Of a stretch of 64,000 nt of DNA, positions 20,829 through 30,014 are shown piece by piece. How positions within the stretch are numbered: the first letter of the stretch is position 1; the number at the start of each line of letters is the position of its first letter. The notes under the pieces are model-generated. The model saw only the letters and a program-made list of their open reading frames with translations. It searched no databases and had not been told where the DNA came from. Source of the stretch: Tetraselmis striata (taxonomy: Eukaryota; Chlorophyta; Chlorodendrophyceae; Chlorodendrales; Chlorodendraceae); assembly GCA_006384855.1 (NCBI GenBank), contig VCJN01000175.1, positions 1 through 64,000 of the forward strand, read 5' to 3'. The translations under genes and the position numbers were made by a program.

Positions 20829-21179
20829 ATGAATTGACTTTATAAATACCTTTTGATCCACTATGTCAATATCAGTCTCCTTACCTTATGATTAAATGTT
20901 GCCATACACTACATAAGCTGAACGTAGTAATGTATTGTTCTGGCAACAGCTCTGATTTGCGGTGATTTGGATGTGGCCGCTCAAGTTGATCTGTGCCAGG
21001 GGACGCTCTGGAGTGATCCTGGGCGTGGGCCTGCCCCTGCCGTTTACGGCAGGATCGCCAACAATCAGAGTTCATAAAAGTCGGCCGACGAACACATCCT
21101 CCCATCATATTTTGCTTTGAGCCATCTGTAACATAACGATAAGAATATAACATTACTATAAGAACAATAACTGAAAATA
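20829..21179. other. Noncoding spacer with strong hairpin
   Basis: Includes CCTGCCGTTTACGGCAGG at about 21,034, an 8-bp perfect stem, and GTGATCCTGGGCGTGGGC upstream. Present identically in copy 2 (24,240-24,270). No gene supported. Confidence 0.5.
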
Positions 21180-21383
21180 TTGGCTCAAGGCTACTGTGTC
21201 TCACGACACCACTATGATATAACCATGACAACAATACCAACAGTACATATTGTGGAGGGTGTGGGACCACTGCGTTCGAAACGTAGGGTCGATGACACTC
21301 AGGAACCCCCTGTTGTGCATCATATACTGGAGACTCACAAGCGCAGAAGGCGCAAACACAATAAACACCATATTATCGGTTAG
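21180..21383 (+). CDS. Small basic reading frame of retroelement R (copy 1)
   Basis: A 67-residue frame whose second half reads LRSKRRVDDTQEPP and then THKRRRRKHNKHH, a strong basic patch suitable for nuclear localisation or nucleic-acid binding. It ends at a TAG immediately before the methyltransferase frame opens in another phase. It is conserved unchanged in copy 2 (24,396-24,599), which is uninformative because the copies are almost identical. It may be an exon of the following gene. Confidence 0.3.
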   Translation: MAQGYCVSRHHYDITMTTIPTVHIVEGVGPLRSKRRVDDTQEPPVVHHILETHKRRRRKHNKHHIIG

Positions 21384-22135
21384 AAAGGTACCTCATCAAA
21401 AGCGCCGCAAACTGAACCAGTTGAAAAATTACTATATCACAAAAGCCACCAACAACGGTGGAGAATGTTGTGCAAACGGACACTGTTGAGTGCCGTCACA
21501 TGCAAACACAAATCAATGAAATCATATCTGACTATAATGACAATATGGCCAGGGCGATGATCCCTGCGCATCATGGTAACGACGCAACAGTATCAGCTCC
21601 CCAACACGATACTTACCCATCATTCAATCAGAATGCTTGGGAAGAATTGAACATGATATGGGGGCCGTTCACCCTTGATGGGGCGGCAACAGCTGAAACC
21701 ACAAAAGTGCTTGACAATTATTGTTCTCCGACTAACTTTTTTTTTTTTGATGCTGACATTACTAACCATCATGGGTGGCTGAATCCACCTTTTGAGCAAA
21801 TCTCTGATTTTATCGCCTGCTTCGAAAGGAAGCGCATGCTGAATCCTTACAATATTTCCGCAGTAATTGCGATTCCAAAATGGAAAAACAATAACAATAT
21901 CAAACATATGCTGAAAACATACAGAAAAATACACCAGTACCCTCAGGATGCTTATTTGTATGATATTCCATACCCGAGCAACCATAAAGAGCGGATACCA
22001 ATGGGTCCGACTCCATTCGCAGTTGATGTATGCCTTGCTGACTATACTGTCGAAGACAGACTGCGCGACAAAAGCGCACAATGTGAAACCACCATATCAA
22101 ATTCCAACCGCAAACTTTACTTCTCAGACTGTTGA
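21384..22135 (+). CDS. Dam-like N6-adenine methyltransferase domain of retroelement R (copy 1)
   Basis: The frame opens after a TAG at 21,383; the first in-frame near-start is GTG at 21,458 and the first ATG is a little later. The core reads FTLDGAA, then NYCSPTNFFFFDADI, then GWLNPPFEQ, IPKWKNNNN and IPMGPTPFAVDV. This order (FTLD, yftp-like segment, NPP[YF], a long hydrophobic/basic half) is that of phage-type DNA N6-adenine methyltransferases (the Dam/PF05869-like group). The NPPF tetrad is the catalytic motif IV. Such domains are known in DIRS-type retroelements. Here the neighbours are a gag-like gene and a retropepsin, which DIRS elements lack. A T12 run encodes FFFF. Whether it modifies DNA is unknown; the substrate-recognition half is short. 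Confidence 0.65.
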
Positions 22136-22484
22136 GACAGATATGTTGAAGGCCAAATCCAAAATTACAATAAACAATGATATCCTGTCCAATCAGGTTG
22201 ACATATTGATCGACAGTGCTGCCCAAAGAGAATTTATCTCATGGGATATTGTACAAAAATATAATCTGCCAGTGAAACTGCTGGATCAAGCGATCAAAAT
22301 ACAACTGGCAGATGGAATAACATATAAGATCTCTCGACATTATGTTACTGTAATGCTTCAATTTGAGGCAGGTTACACTACGGAGGCTAATCTTGTTTGC
22401 CTCCCCAGCAACAATAACTGGGATGTCATATTTGGCACAATATTTGGTACAATATCAAGATATGGCAATGAACATACACTATAA
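22074..22484 (+). CDS. Retropepsin-like aspartic protease domain, truncated (copy 1)
   Basis: The frame overlaps the end of the methyltransferase frame and reads VDILIDSAAQREFIS, then a region with LPVKLLDQAIKIQLADG, then LPSNNNWDVIFGT. LIDSAA at the active-site Asp (DTG/DSG in most retropepsins) and WDVIFG, matching the usual DVILG flap-side motif, with about 85 residues between, fit a single-domain retroviral-type protease of a Ty3-like pol. Ala in place of Gly after DS is a common variant. The sequence is cut at about 22,447, where unit 2 of the duplication starts, so reverse transcriptase and integrase are absent. The remaining residues come from out-of-phase gag sequence. Confidence 0.65.
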   Translation, partial: AHNVKPPYQIPTANFTSQTVETDMLKAKSKITINNDILSNQVDILIDSAAQREFISWDIVQKYNLPVKLLDQAIKIQLADGITYKISRHYVTVMLQFEAGYTTEANLVCLPSNNNWDVIFGTIFGTISRYGNEHTL

Positions 22485-23580
22485 CCAGGGCTGGAATGCC
22501 GGCCTGATGGACAATCTGGCTGACTTTGTCGGCAGATGGTCTAACAATATCATAGAACATAACCATATCACGCACAGGCCTGCTGGAGCAGAGGACCCGC
22601 AGCAGCGACTCTTGCTGCAAATACAATATATTGACACTGTGCTTACACGGGCTACACCAAAGCCAGCCAGCTCAGCCCTCATACTGTTTCCAGCAGCTTA
22701 TGTTCATCAGATTCCTATGCTAACATATTGCAAGATATTCCGGATGGCGCACAAGACTGGATCCAAACCGGAATGGGTCCTTGAGTATGTTAACCATATG
22801 GCCCCTGCGCTTGAGGCGTGGCGGCAGAGATACAATAAGAAAGTACGTGAGCACTTCAAAGACTGTGCTAACACCTTCCCAAACATACCTTATCCCAACA
22901 GACAGTTTGCAGACCAACCGTTGGGTCTGCCAATATACTCTGCCATCAGAACCATAATGACCAAAGCAGCGTAGCAACGGCACAATCCAAGTGCCTATGA
23001 TATGGGTGCAGAACCTGCAGGTTATGACCCACACCGGCAGCATGAACCATATGCTGGCCAATCGGACCATAGGGCAGACAAGCGCCCATCATATCCTCCA
23101 GCAGAACAGACCAGGCGGAAGTCGCCAAGGCGTGAAACCTCGCCACCGGTGAGTGAACGGCCTGCACCGCAACAACTATATGCAACTGTAGCTGCTAGCC
23201 AGCCAACGCTGCAACTTAAACTGACCCCGCTGGCATGGCAGGAGAAGTTGCATGCCAATCACCATAGCCCTCTGTACCTGACTGAGGTCATGCAGTTTTT
23301 GGACAGAGTGGGCCCTACAGTAACAGAACATGTCTATGACTATATGTCAGAAAGATATGTGCTTGACGCTATCAACAAACAATCACAATACTATAATACA
23401 CTGGAAACCATGTTCGCAAACAAGCGAGGAATCCGTGGAGCTGCCTTTACCGATTCTCATCAGTTGGCAGAAACTATAATATGTTATGTTCAAAGTAAAA
23501 AATATTATCGTGATCTCAAAATACACAGGCAAAATACACAGGCAGGCAAATCTTATTATACAAATACTGTAACACGCTAA
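22448..23580 (+). pseudogene. Gag-like protein of retroelement R, copy 2, 5'-truncated with in-frame TAG
   Basis: Nearly identical to residues 50-425 of copy 1 but lacking its first ~50 residues because the duplication begins there. A CAG to TAG change at 22,972-22,974 (GCAGCG CAG in copy 1) splits the frame, which resumes at once in the same phase and continues to 23,580. A few missense differences (for example TLATPKQ against TRATPKP) date the duplication as recent but not new. Confidence 0.85.
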
Positions 23581-23658
23581 CAACAATTTTTCGCTGGGTG
23601 CTGAAATGATCCAGCGTCAATCAGCGTGGAAGCAAACATATCCTAGCTAATAAGGACT

Positions 23659-23894
23659 AACCATACGCATGCCGTAAGGCTTACGATAACCTGAGCAGGC
23701 ACCTAGGCTTGAAGCCCGGGCCCTCAGTGCAACTGCTGAAAATATCAGTAACATCAGACATGCTCCCGAAGCATGATGGTGGAGGTGGCTGTGATGGTAG
23801 TGGAGGCCGCAATAGCGGCCGTGGCGGCCGCTCTGAAGGAGGAGGCCGCGGCAAAACTGTTGGTCGCGGCCGGGGCGGTCGAGGTGGAGAATAA
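23659..23894 (+). CDS. RGG-box reading frame of retroelement R (copy 2)
   Basis: Same frame as at 20,442-20,677, with the Gly/Arg-rich tail unchanged. A 4-base insertion (AGCT) just upstream near 23,646 distinguishes the copies. Confidence 0.35.
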
Positions 23895-24395
23895 ATATAG
23901 GCTACCATATGAACGCATACCCACTATAATAGTGGAGACCACTTTCGTCCGCAGCGCTCCAAAGAGGAGCATACAAGCTGAGGCATCAGCCCAGCAAACT
24001 GCAAACAAACTACAGTATAAAACAAATATTGACATAGTAAACTGAATGAATTGACTTTATAAATACCTTTTGATCCACTATGTCAATATCAGTCTCCTTA
24101 CCTTATGATTAAATGTTGCCATACACTACATAAGCTGAACGTAGTAATGTATTGTTCTGGCAACAGCTCTGATTTGCGGTGATTTGGATGTGGCCGCTCA
24201 AGTTGATCTGTGCCAGGGGACGCTCTGGAGTGATCCTGGGCGTGGGCCTGCCCCTGCCGTTTACGGCAGGATCGCCAACAATCAGAGTTCATAAAAGTCG
24301 GCCGACGAACACATCCTCCCATCATATTTTGCTTTGAGCCATCTGTAACATAACGATAAGAATATAACATTACTATAAGAACAATAACTGAAATA

Positions 24396-24599
24396 TTGGC
24401 TCAAGGCTACTGTGTCTCACGACACCACTATGATATAACCATGACAACAATACCAACAGTACATATTGTGGAGGGTGTGGGACCACTGCGTTCGAAACGT
24501 AGGGTCGATGACACTCAGGAACCCCCTGTTGTGCATCATATACTGGAGACTCACAAGCGCAGAAGGCGCAAACACAATAAACACCATATTATCGGTTAG
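24396..24599 (+). CDS. Small basic reading frame of retroelement R (copy 2)
   Basis: Identical to the frame at 21,180-21,383, ending with the same basic patch and TAG. It belongs to the duplicated unit. Confidence 0.28.
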   Translation: MAQGYCVSRHHYDITMTTIPTVHIVEGVGPLRSKRRVDDTQEPPVVHHILETHKRRRRKHNKHHIIG

Positions 24600-25127
24600 A
24601 AAGGTACCTCATCAAAAGCGCCGCAAATTGAACCAGTTGAAAAATTACTATATCACCAAAAGCCACCAACAACGGTGGAGAATGTTGTGCAAACGGACAC
24701 TGTTGAGTGCCGTCACATGCAAACACAAATCAATGAAATCATATCTGACTATAATGACAATATGGCCAGGGCGACGATCCCTGCGCATCATGGTAACGAC
24801 GCAACAGTATCAGCTCCCCAACACGATACTTACCCATCATTCAATCAGAATGCTTGGGAAGAATTGAACATGATATGGGGGCCGTTCACCCTTGATGGGG
24901 CGGCAACAGCTGAAACCACAAAAGTGCTTGACAATTATTGTTCTCCGACTAACTTTTTTTTTTTTTGATGCTGACATTACTAACCATCATGGGTGGGTGA
25001 ATCCACCTTTTGGGCAAATCTCTGATTTTATCGCCTGCTTCGAAAGGAAGCGCATGCTGAATCCTTACAATATTTCCGCAGTAATTGCGATTCCAAAATG
25101 GAAAAACAATAACAATATCAAACATAT
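24600..25127 (+). pseudogene. Dam-like methyltransferase domain, copy 2, frameshifted and truncated
   Basis: Matches copy 1 up to the T run, which has 13 T (24,954-24,966) instead of 12. The extra T shifts the frame to a nearby stop, while the correct continuation (DADITNHHGWVNPPF) lies in the next phase. The catalytic NPPF is kept, with two missense changes beside it. The domain is cut at 25,127 by the junction with the DIRS-type fragment. Confidence 0.8.
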
Positions 25128-26265
25128 GTTTATGCCCCGGTGGACAAACTGCAGCGGCTCGCGCGCCAAGCCAATCAATTGCTGCAGCGCGCGGCCCGCG
25201 ACGCCCGTTGGCTACCCGTGCGGGAGCTGCGGTCGCTCGCTGGGCGGGCTCAATACCTTTTCTTGGCAATCCCGTCCGCACGCTTCTACCTGCGGGAGCT
25301 CCACGACGTGGTGGGCTCCAGGTGGGGCGGCCGAGTGCGCATGACACACCAGCCGCCGGCGGCGCGACCTGCAGTGGTGGACCGCCGTGCCGACTAAGAC
25401 CAGCGGCCGCCCTATCCACCGCCATGTGGAGACGGCCTACATGCACTGCGACAGCTCCGGCTACGGTTGGGGTGCAGTGTTGAATGGCAGGCTGGAGGCG
25501 CGGGGGTTCTGGGGGGCAGCCGACGAGCGCCAACACATCACATGGAAAGAATTGAAGGCCATCCGGCTGGCAGTGGAGTCTTTCCTGCCGCACCTCGCCG
25601 GTCGCCGCGTGTTGATGCACGAGGATAACCAGGCGGTGTGCAACGTCCTTGCTGGCCTCACCTCCCGCTCTCCGGCGATGATGGCGGAACTACGCAAGCT
25701 ATGGTACCTGCTGGACAGCAACGGCGTACACATCAGAGCCCGCTACATCCGGGTCGCCGCGAGCGTCTGGGCAGATCGACTGAGCCGACACCTCGATAGC
25801 GACAACTGGCAACTGGACCCCGTCATGTTCGCAGAGCTGGAGGCAATGTGGGGTGCGCACTCCGTCGATCGGTTCGCAGCAGCCCTGAACGCGATGGTAC
25901 CACGCTACAACGCTGCGTGGTTGCACCCCGGCTGCGAGGCGGTGGACTCCCTGCACATGTCCGATGCGGAGTGGCGTCGCGAGAACAACTACTGCAACCC
26001 CCATTGGCCGCTTCTGCCGGACCTGGTGCAGAAGCTGCGCGAGAGCGGCGCGGCCGCTACCGTCGTGACCCCTCGCTGGGAGGGCAAGGTGTGGCACCAG
26101 GCACTTACCGAGATGGCGGTGGCGGAGCGCGTGGTACTGCCTCGCCGTGATCTTTTTCGGCCGGGGCGAAGGGCAAGGCGCGATATGCCCGGAGCGCCGC
26201 GCTGGGCAGTGAGTGTCTTCCGTGTGCCATATCGTCATGGTTGCACCTGCTCCGCGGATCAGTGA
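25128..26265 (+). pseudogene. DIRS-type polyprotein fragment: RT thumb, RNase H, Dam-like domain
   Basis: 25,128-25,350 encodes the end of a reverse transcriptase (DKLQRLARQANQLL, then LRSLAGRAQYLFLAIP, as in the RT connection of DIRS elements). A phase change near 25,345 follows, then RDLQWWTAVP and an RNase H with the acidic residues in HCDSSGYGWGA, TWKELKAI, MHEDNQAV and VWADRLSR. The next part reads VDRFAAALN, PRYNAAW, NYCNPHWPLLP and ATVVTPRWEG. This is the DIRS-specific methyltransferase-like domain, with NPHW where NPPW/F is usual. The catalytic RT palm and the tyrosine recombinase are missing. The GC-rich codon use contrasts with the AT-richer R element it adjoins. Identification as DIRS-type is based on domain order and these motifs. 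Confidence 0.75.
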
Positions 26266-26384
26266 GCGCAACCTTGGCGCTGTTCCCGGTACGAGGTGCT
26301 ACGCATGTCGTCAGGCCTGCGCGCGCGCCTCGCGTGCCGCAGGCAAAATATCTGTTGGACATCGAGCAGACCAGCGGCACGAAC
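26266..26384. other. Short spacer between the DIRS-type fragment and the E terminus
   Basis: No feature recognised. The bases next to the E terminus (CACGAACGG) do not obviously match those after the right terminus, so no target-site duplication is claimed. Confidence 0.4.
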
Positions 26385-26500
26385 GGAAAAAAGGCGATTA
26401 TTGAGTCAAAATGGGCACATTTCCGGACTCGAAATTGCACCCCCCTTAACTCAATATTGTAACCCTTTTGGGGGGTGCAAATTTGATTCCAGCTTAACAC
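26385..26500 (+). repeat. Left terminus of element E
   Basis: Inverted match to 63,845-63,960 and to bases 1-72. It contains AAAATGGGCACATTTC, AATTGCACCCCCC, ACTCAATATTGTA and a GGGGTGCAAATTTGA block, which are themselves small internal repeats of AATTGCACC/GGTGCAAATT. Confidence 0.85.
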
Positions 26501-26758
26501 TGTACGAATGTACTGTGAAACTGGCTTTTGACACATTCCTTTTCTTGCCAACACTGTACGAGGTACTGTTCAGTGAAATGAACCTGCACTATGTACTACA
26601 CGTCTGTCCACCGCCCTTTGACGAGATGCGTCGCTACCCTTCCACGCTACCCGTTTTCTTCTGGCCTCGAATGCTACGCCGCCACTGTGCTTCCCACTCA
26701 TCTACCCCTCGCAAGCTCCCTTGCGCTTGTATCCTTTGAGGCATCTTAACGCTTCTCG

Positions 26759-27487
26759 GTGCATAGAAGCATGGCAGACCGTGCTGGCAGAGCAAAACGC
26801 ACATCTGCCCGCTTGCAGAGTTTTATGGCGGGGGCATCTGCGGTTGCACTTGGCTTTGACCTAACGTGCAGGGCTCTCGACACACTGCTTGTGACCCCCA
26901 TGGCGCAAGATTCTCCGCAGATGCACTTGCGTTCGGGTAGGAGGGCGTCCCATGCGCGAATACCCACGACTCAGCCCATCATGCCCCTGCAGCCGAGCGG
27001 TGGGCAACATGGAAGCGGACCACTATGGCATGGGGCCGGAGATTCGCAGCCTTCGCCTCGCCGCGAGCCTCCACCTGACCTCCAGCCTCAAGGTGTGCCA
27101 CCTTTGGACCCTCTCCCAGGAGCGACTCCAACGGTACGCGGACTCGCATCTTTGCTCGCATCTCTCATAAGGGCGCCGTGGGCTGCGTTAAGCGCACCTC
27201 GCCGTCGCGTATCTCAGGGATCTCTAGTCACCCAAACCGATGACGACCAGTCTCAAGCCGGCGAAGGTGAACACTTGGCCACGATCCGTGAGGAAGAGCA
27301 CGGACATGAAGAGGGTGAGCAGGAGGAAGAGGAGGTGGAGGAGGACGAGGAGGAGGGGCCCAATACAGTCGGGGCCCGTCCGCCTGGGAAAACGAGCCCC
27401 GCCACAAGCGCCGGAAGTGGGAGCAAACTGATAACCCCTCGCCCCCTCCCAGCACAACCTCAATTGTGTGCGCATCTTCGCGAGTGA
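26759..27487 (+). CDS. Element E first exon: acidic, low-complexity protein
   Basis: Function unknown. About 50 residues of ordinary composition (ALGFDLTCRALDTLLVTP) precede a Pro/Ser/Arg-rich middle and a long acidic run (residues about 170-205, mostly Glu). The frame then hits TGA at 27,487, but GTGAGG at 27,483 and CCCTACATAG at 27,529 make a good short intron, so the gene probably continues at 27,530. The right arm carries the same first part in reverse (63,126-63,599), with 1-2 base indels between the arms. Acidic runs of this type occur in histone-binding and chromatin proteins, which is only suggestive here. Confidence 0.45.
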   Translation: MHRSMADRAGRAKRTSARLQSFMAGASAVALGFDLTCRALDTLLVTPMAQDSPQMHLRSGRRASHARIPTTQPIMPLQPSGGQHGSGPLWHGAGDSQPSPRREPPPDLQPQGVPPLDPLPGATPTVRGLASLLASLIRAPWAALSAPRRRVSQGSLVTQTDDDQSQAGEGEHLATIREEEHGHEEGEQEEEEVEEDEEEGPNTVGARPPGKTSPATSAGSGSKLITPRPLPAQPQLCAHLRE

Positions 27488-27529
27488 GGGCAAAGATTCT
27501 CACACGCTTCCTCCTCTTCCCTACATAGA

Positions 27530-28550
27530 CCGTCTCCTCGACACCACTGGAACAAGGCGTGCCACCCGTCGACCCAAACCTCGGCGAGTGGAACTGCTAC
27601 GAGCAGGACTTCCCTGCCTACTTCGCCACCTGGCCCGAACCACAGGACGGGCACCCCATCTCCTACAAGGAGCATCGCGTGCTCTTGACAAGACTCATCG
27701 CCAACGTGGTCAACATGTCGCCCAACTCGAGCTGGTTGTTCTTGCCTTGCCTCCACGCCATCGCGGACCTCTTCCCTTGCCCTGAAGGTATGGAGCTCCG
27801 GGTGCCCCTCTCTGTCCATAACAAGCGTCACAGTGGCCAAGATCTTGCGAAGACGTTGAAGACCATCTTCCCCAGTTTTGCCGGAAGACATACCGTGTTC
27901 CCGAAAAGGGCAAGCTCGTCGTATGGCTGGACATCGTGACGACCCCGGGGTATTTTGCATGCGGTGTCTGGCAGTCTCGAGATGGCGCCTTGGTCGCCCC
28001 TGTCTTCATCTACGACTCCTGCGTCCCAGTCAAGGTGCTCACCCGCACCAACCCCTACCCCGGTTGGCAAGTTGTATGGCTGTAGATTGCTAGGCCTGCC
28101 TCCCTGAGTGGGTGGAACCCCCCACCTCCTCGCCACGGCTTCTTCCACGGGGTCGTCACGCAACAAAGAGACGCCAACACCTGTTGGGCGAGATGCGTGC
28201 TTGCTGCAAGAGCCATCGCCACGTTCTTCTTGTGGAAGTTCTTCGTGAAGATGCCCGTTCCGAGCCAAAGCGGTGTCACCGAACTCCCCGAACTGCTCAT
28301 TGGCGACGACGACGTCGACACACTGGCCAAGGTGTGGGCCCCCTTCGTGGAGTGCCTCAGCAAACCTGTGAGACACTGTGGCTACTCGATTCGCAGCGTG
28401 CGTGAATGGCACAACGACAACGAGATGCGGCGCGGCATTCAACACATCAAGAACCAACGCTTCACGAAGTCCACCAACACATGCCAGCCCTGCCGAGCCG
28501 GCTCTCTACCCCCACCGTCTTGGTCGACGACCGCTACTACCAGGTCGTAG
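27530..28550 (+). pseudogene. Element E second exon region, frameshifted with in-frame TAG
   Basis: Continues from the probable splice site with PPVDPNLGEWNCYEQDF and SWLFLPCLHAIADLF. Near 27,904 the sensible phase changes: after GRHTVFP it becomes KGKLVVWLDIVTTPGYF. It then meets TAG at about 28,081 and continues as GFFHGVVTQQRDANTC, FFLWKFFVKMPV and REWHNDNEMRRGIQH. The composition is that of a folded globular protein, but I do not recognise the family. No counterpart exists in the right arm, which is deleted across 27,212-29,425. The final ~30 residues (Pro/Ser/Thr) are probably beyond a splice site at about 28,490. Confidence 0.5.
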
Positions 28551-28791
28551 CGGCGCCGCGTCCGGCCGGAGGGTCCTCCAATCCCGCTTCTCAACCACCG
28601 CCACCGGGGTCCGGTGGAGATGGCTCCCAAAACGGCGCTGCACGAGGTCTCTTGGAGCTTCGAGCAGCTACGCGCCCTCCCCCGAGCAAGCTTGGTCCCT
28701 CGGAGACTGCCAAGCCGCCGAGTGAGCCTGAGCCTTCCATAGCGACGAAGCGCTTGCACGGTGCGTTGAGCACGCGGGAGGCAAGACCACC
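28551..28791. other. Spacer within element E left arm
   Basis: GC-rich, several frames partly open, none with recognisable protein-like sequence. It may be intronic. Confidence 0.3.
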
Positions 28792-29567
28792 TTGTCGCCC
28801 ATGAAGTTGCGTAGGAAGCATTCCCAGAAGCGCGGGCCGAGTCCTCCTTTAAAGATGGCGAAAGAGTTGAAGGACAACGACCCCTTCCATGCCCCTAAGC
28901 CGAAACGCGAAGCCACGTCAAGCCGTCAGGCGCCTTCGGGTGCCGCTGGCAGGAGTCGCATGGCCACATCTTCCCGTGGCGGTGTCCCATCTCCGCACCC
29001 CCCCGACCCGCATCTCCGCCTAAGAAGCCCTCATCTCGGGACGCCAAGCCCGCGCCGCCGCCTGCGCCGACAGTCTTCCGTCGGCCCAAGACAGGCAGGA
29101 CTCCAAGTGCACCCAGGCTCGGCTTCCAGCGGTATGCTCCTCTCCCTCCCCTTCCTGGGCCGCCTGCACCTACGCCCCTGGCTGAGCGACTTGTCGCGCC
29201 TCGCCTTGTCGGGGAATCTCCGCCAATCACCGACCCCACCGTCGCCACTCTCGTGGGCAGCCAAGACTTCCTCCAAACACGCGTGCGCTCGTTTTTTGGC
29301 TCCCAAGACCTTTGCGACCGCGTCGCCGACCTGGGGGACAGGTTAGTCGAGGCACGACTTGCCGGCTCCATGGGTGAGGAGAAGGCGTGGACCTTCATTG
29401 GAGGCGGCAGGAAGGAGCTGCATCTCTACATGAGTGGTGACCCCCGCAACCTGTCCCACCCGTTTCGTGCTTTCGTCCATGTCTACCAACCACCTCTAAC
29501 ACCTCACGATCCGCATGACCCGATGACCTCAGGCTGCATGGGAGGGGCGGGGACGAGAGCACGATGA
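28792..29567 (+). pseudogene. Element E third reading frame, phase change at a C run
   Basis: 28,792-28,990 reads KLRRKHSQKRGPSPP and KELKDNDPFHAPKPK, a basic/Pro-rich start. At the C run near 28,997-29,004 the plausible phase shifts by one: KKPSSRDAKPAPPPAP follows, then a more structured part with VGSQDFLQTRVRSFFGSQD, DRVADLGDRLVEARL and ELHLYMSGDPRNL. The last bases overlap the next frame, and the right arm resumes homology at about 29,425. No recognised domain. A Pro-rich linker before a helical domain is all that can be said. Confidence 0.42.
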
Positions 29568-29915
29568 ACATGCGGGCCTTTATGGCCTCCGAAGACCACC
29601 CGCTTTGTGTACAACGAGCTGCGGGGGGTTTGCAACGAGTATGTCCAAGAAGCTCACCGTCAATTGCGAATCTCGTCCCCTGGTTACATTGCCCGGCACA
29701 AGGCCCTGGTCATGGCAGACCCGGACTGCGGGTCGGGTCCTGCCCATGTCGACGGCGTGGCGGGGGAGCTGCTCCTCATCATCTTGCTTAATTGCTGCGC
29801 GCCACTCACTGCCGTCCGGAGGGGGCGAGATGTGAAAATTGTCGACGCCTTGAAGTGGGCTGCACCTCGAATCGTGACCCCCCCCCCCCCCCCTTCGCCT
29901 CCCACAGTGCCATAA
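29490..29915 (+). pseudogene. Element E fourth reading frame (RISSPG / GRDVKIVDAL block)
   Basis: Comparison with the right arm (62,640-63,022, minus) defines the frame. There it reads YHDLRLQGRGRDESTVNMR, then ELRGVCNEYVQEAHRQ, RISSPG and ADPDCGSGPAHVDGVAG. The left copy has base changes and a 1-base indel near 29,608 that move part of the sequence into another phase, after which LLLIILLNCCAPLTAVRRG is in frame. In the right arm a ~20-base G/C run is inserted in the VDGVAG codons. ADPDCGSG followed by a hydrophobic stretch could be a nucleotide- or SAM-binding type loop, but this is not a secure identification. A C run (29,879-29,894) follows the last plausible codon and may be in an intron. 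Confidence 0.4.
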
Positions 29916-30014
29916 TGTTTTAGACGCTAGTCGGGGTGGAATTTCACCCTCGCGTCTGTCTCTCCCTGCATCTCCGCCCAGTGGGAAGTCGCAGCAGCGT
30001 CACCGCTTGGCGTC

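Larger units (their letters stand above)
19235..22447 (+). repeat. Tandem duplication, unit 1 (about 3.2 kb)
   Basis: Bases 19,235-22,447 recur from 22,448 onward in direct orientation with only scattered substitutions and small indels. The junction lies in a ~15-base near-identity: GGTACCATATCAAGA at unit 1's start and GGTACAATATCAAGA at the unit 1/unit 2 join. This indicates a recent unequal exchange or template switch. Confidence 0.9.
22448..25127 (+). repeat. Tandem duplication, unit 2 (3'-truncated)
   Basis: Second copy of the 19,235-22,447 unit. It ends at 25,127 within the methyltransferase domain, right after the codons for NNNNIKHM, where DIRS-type sequence begins. Confidence 0.9.
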
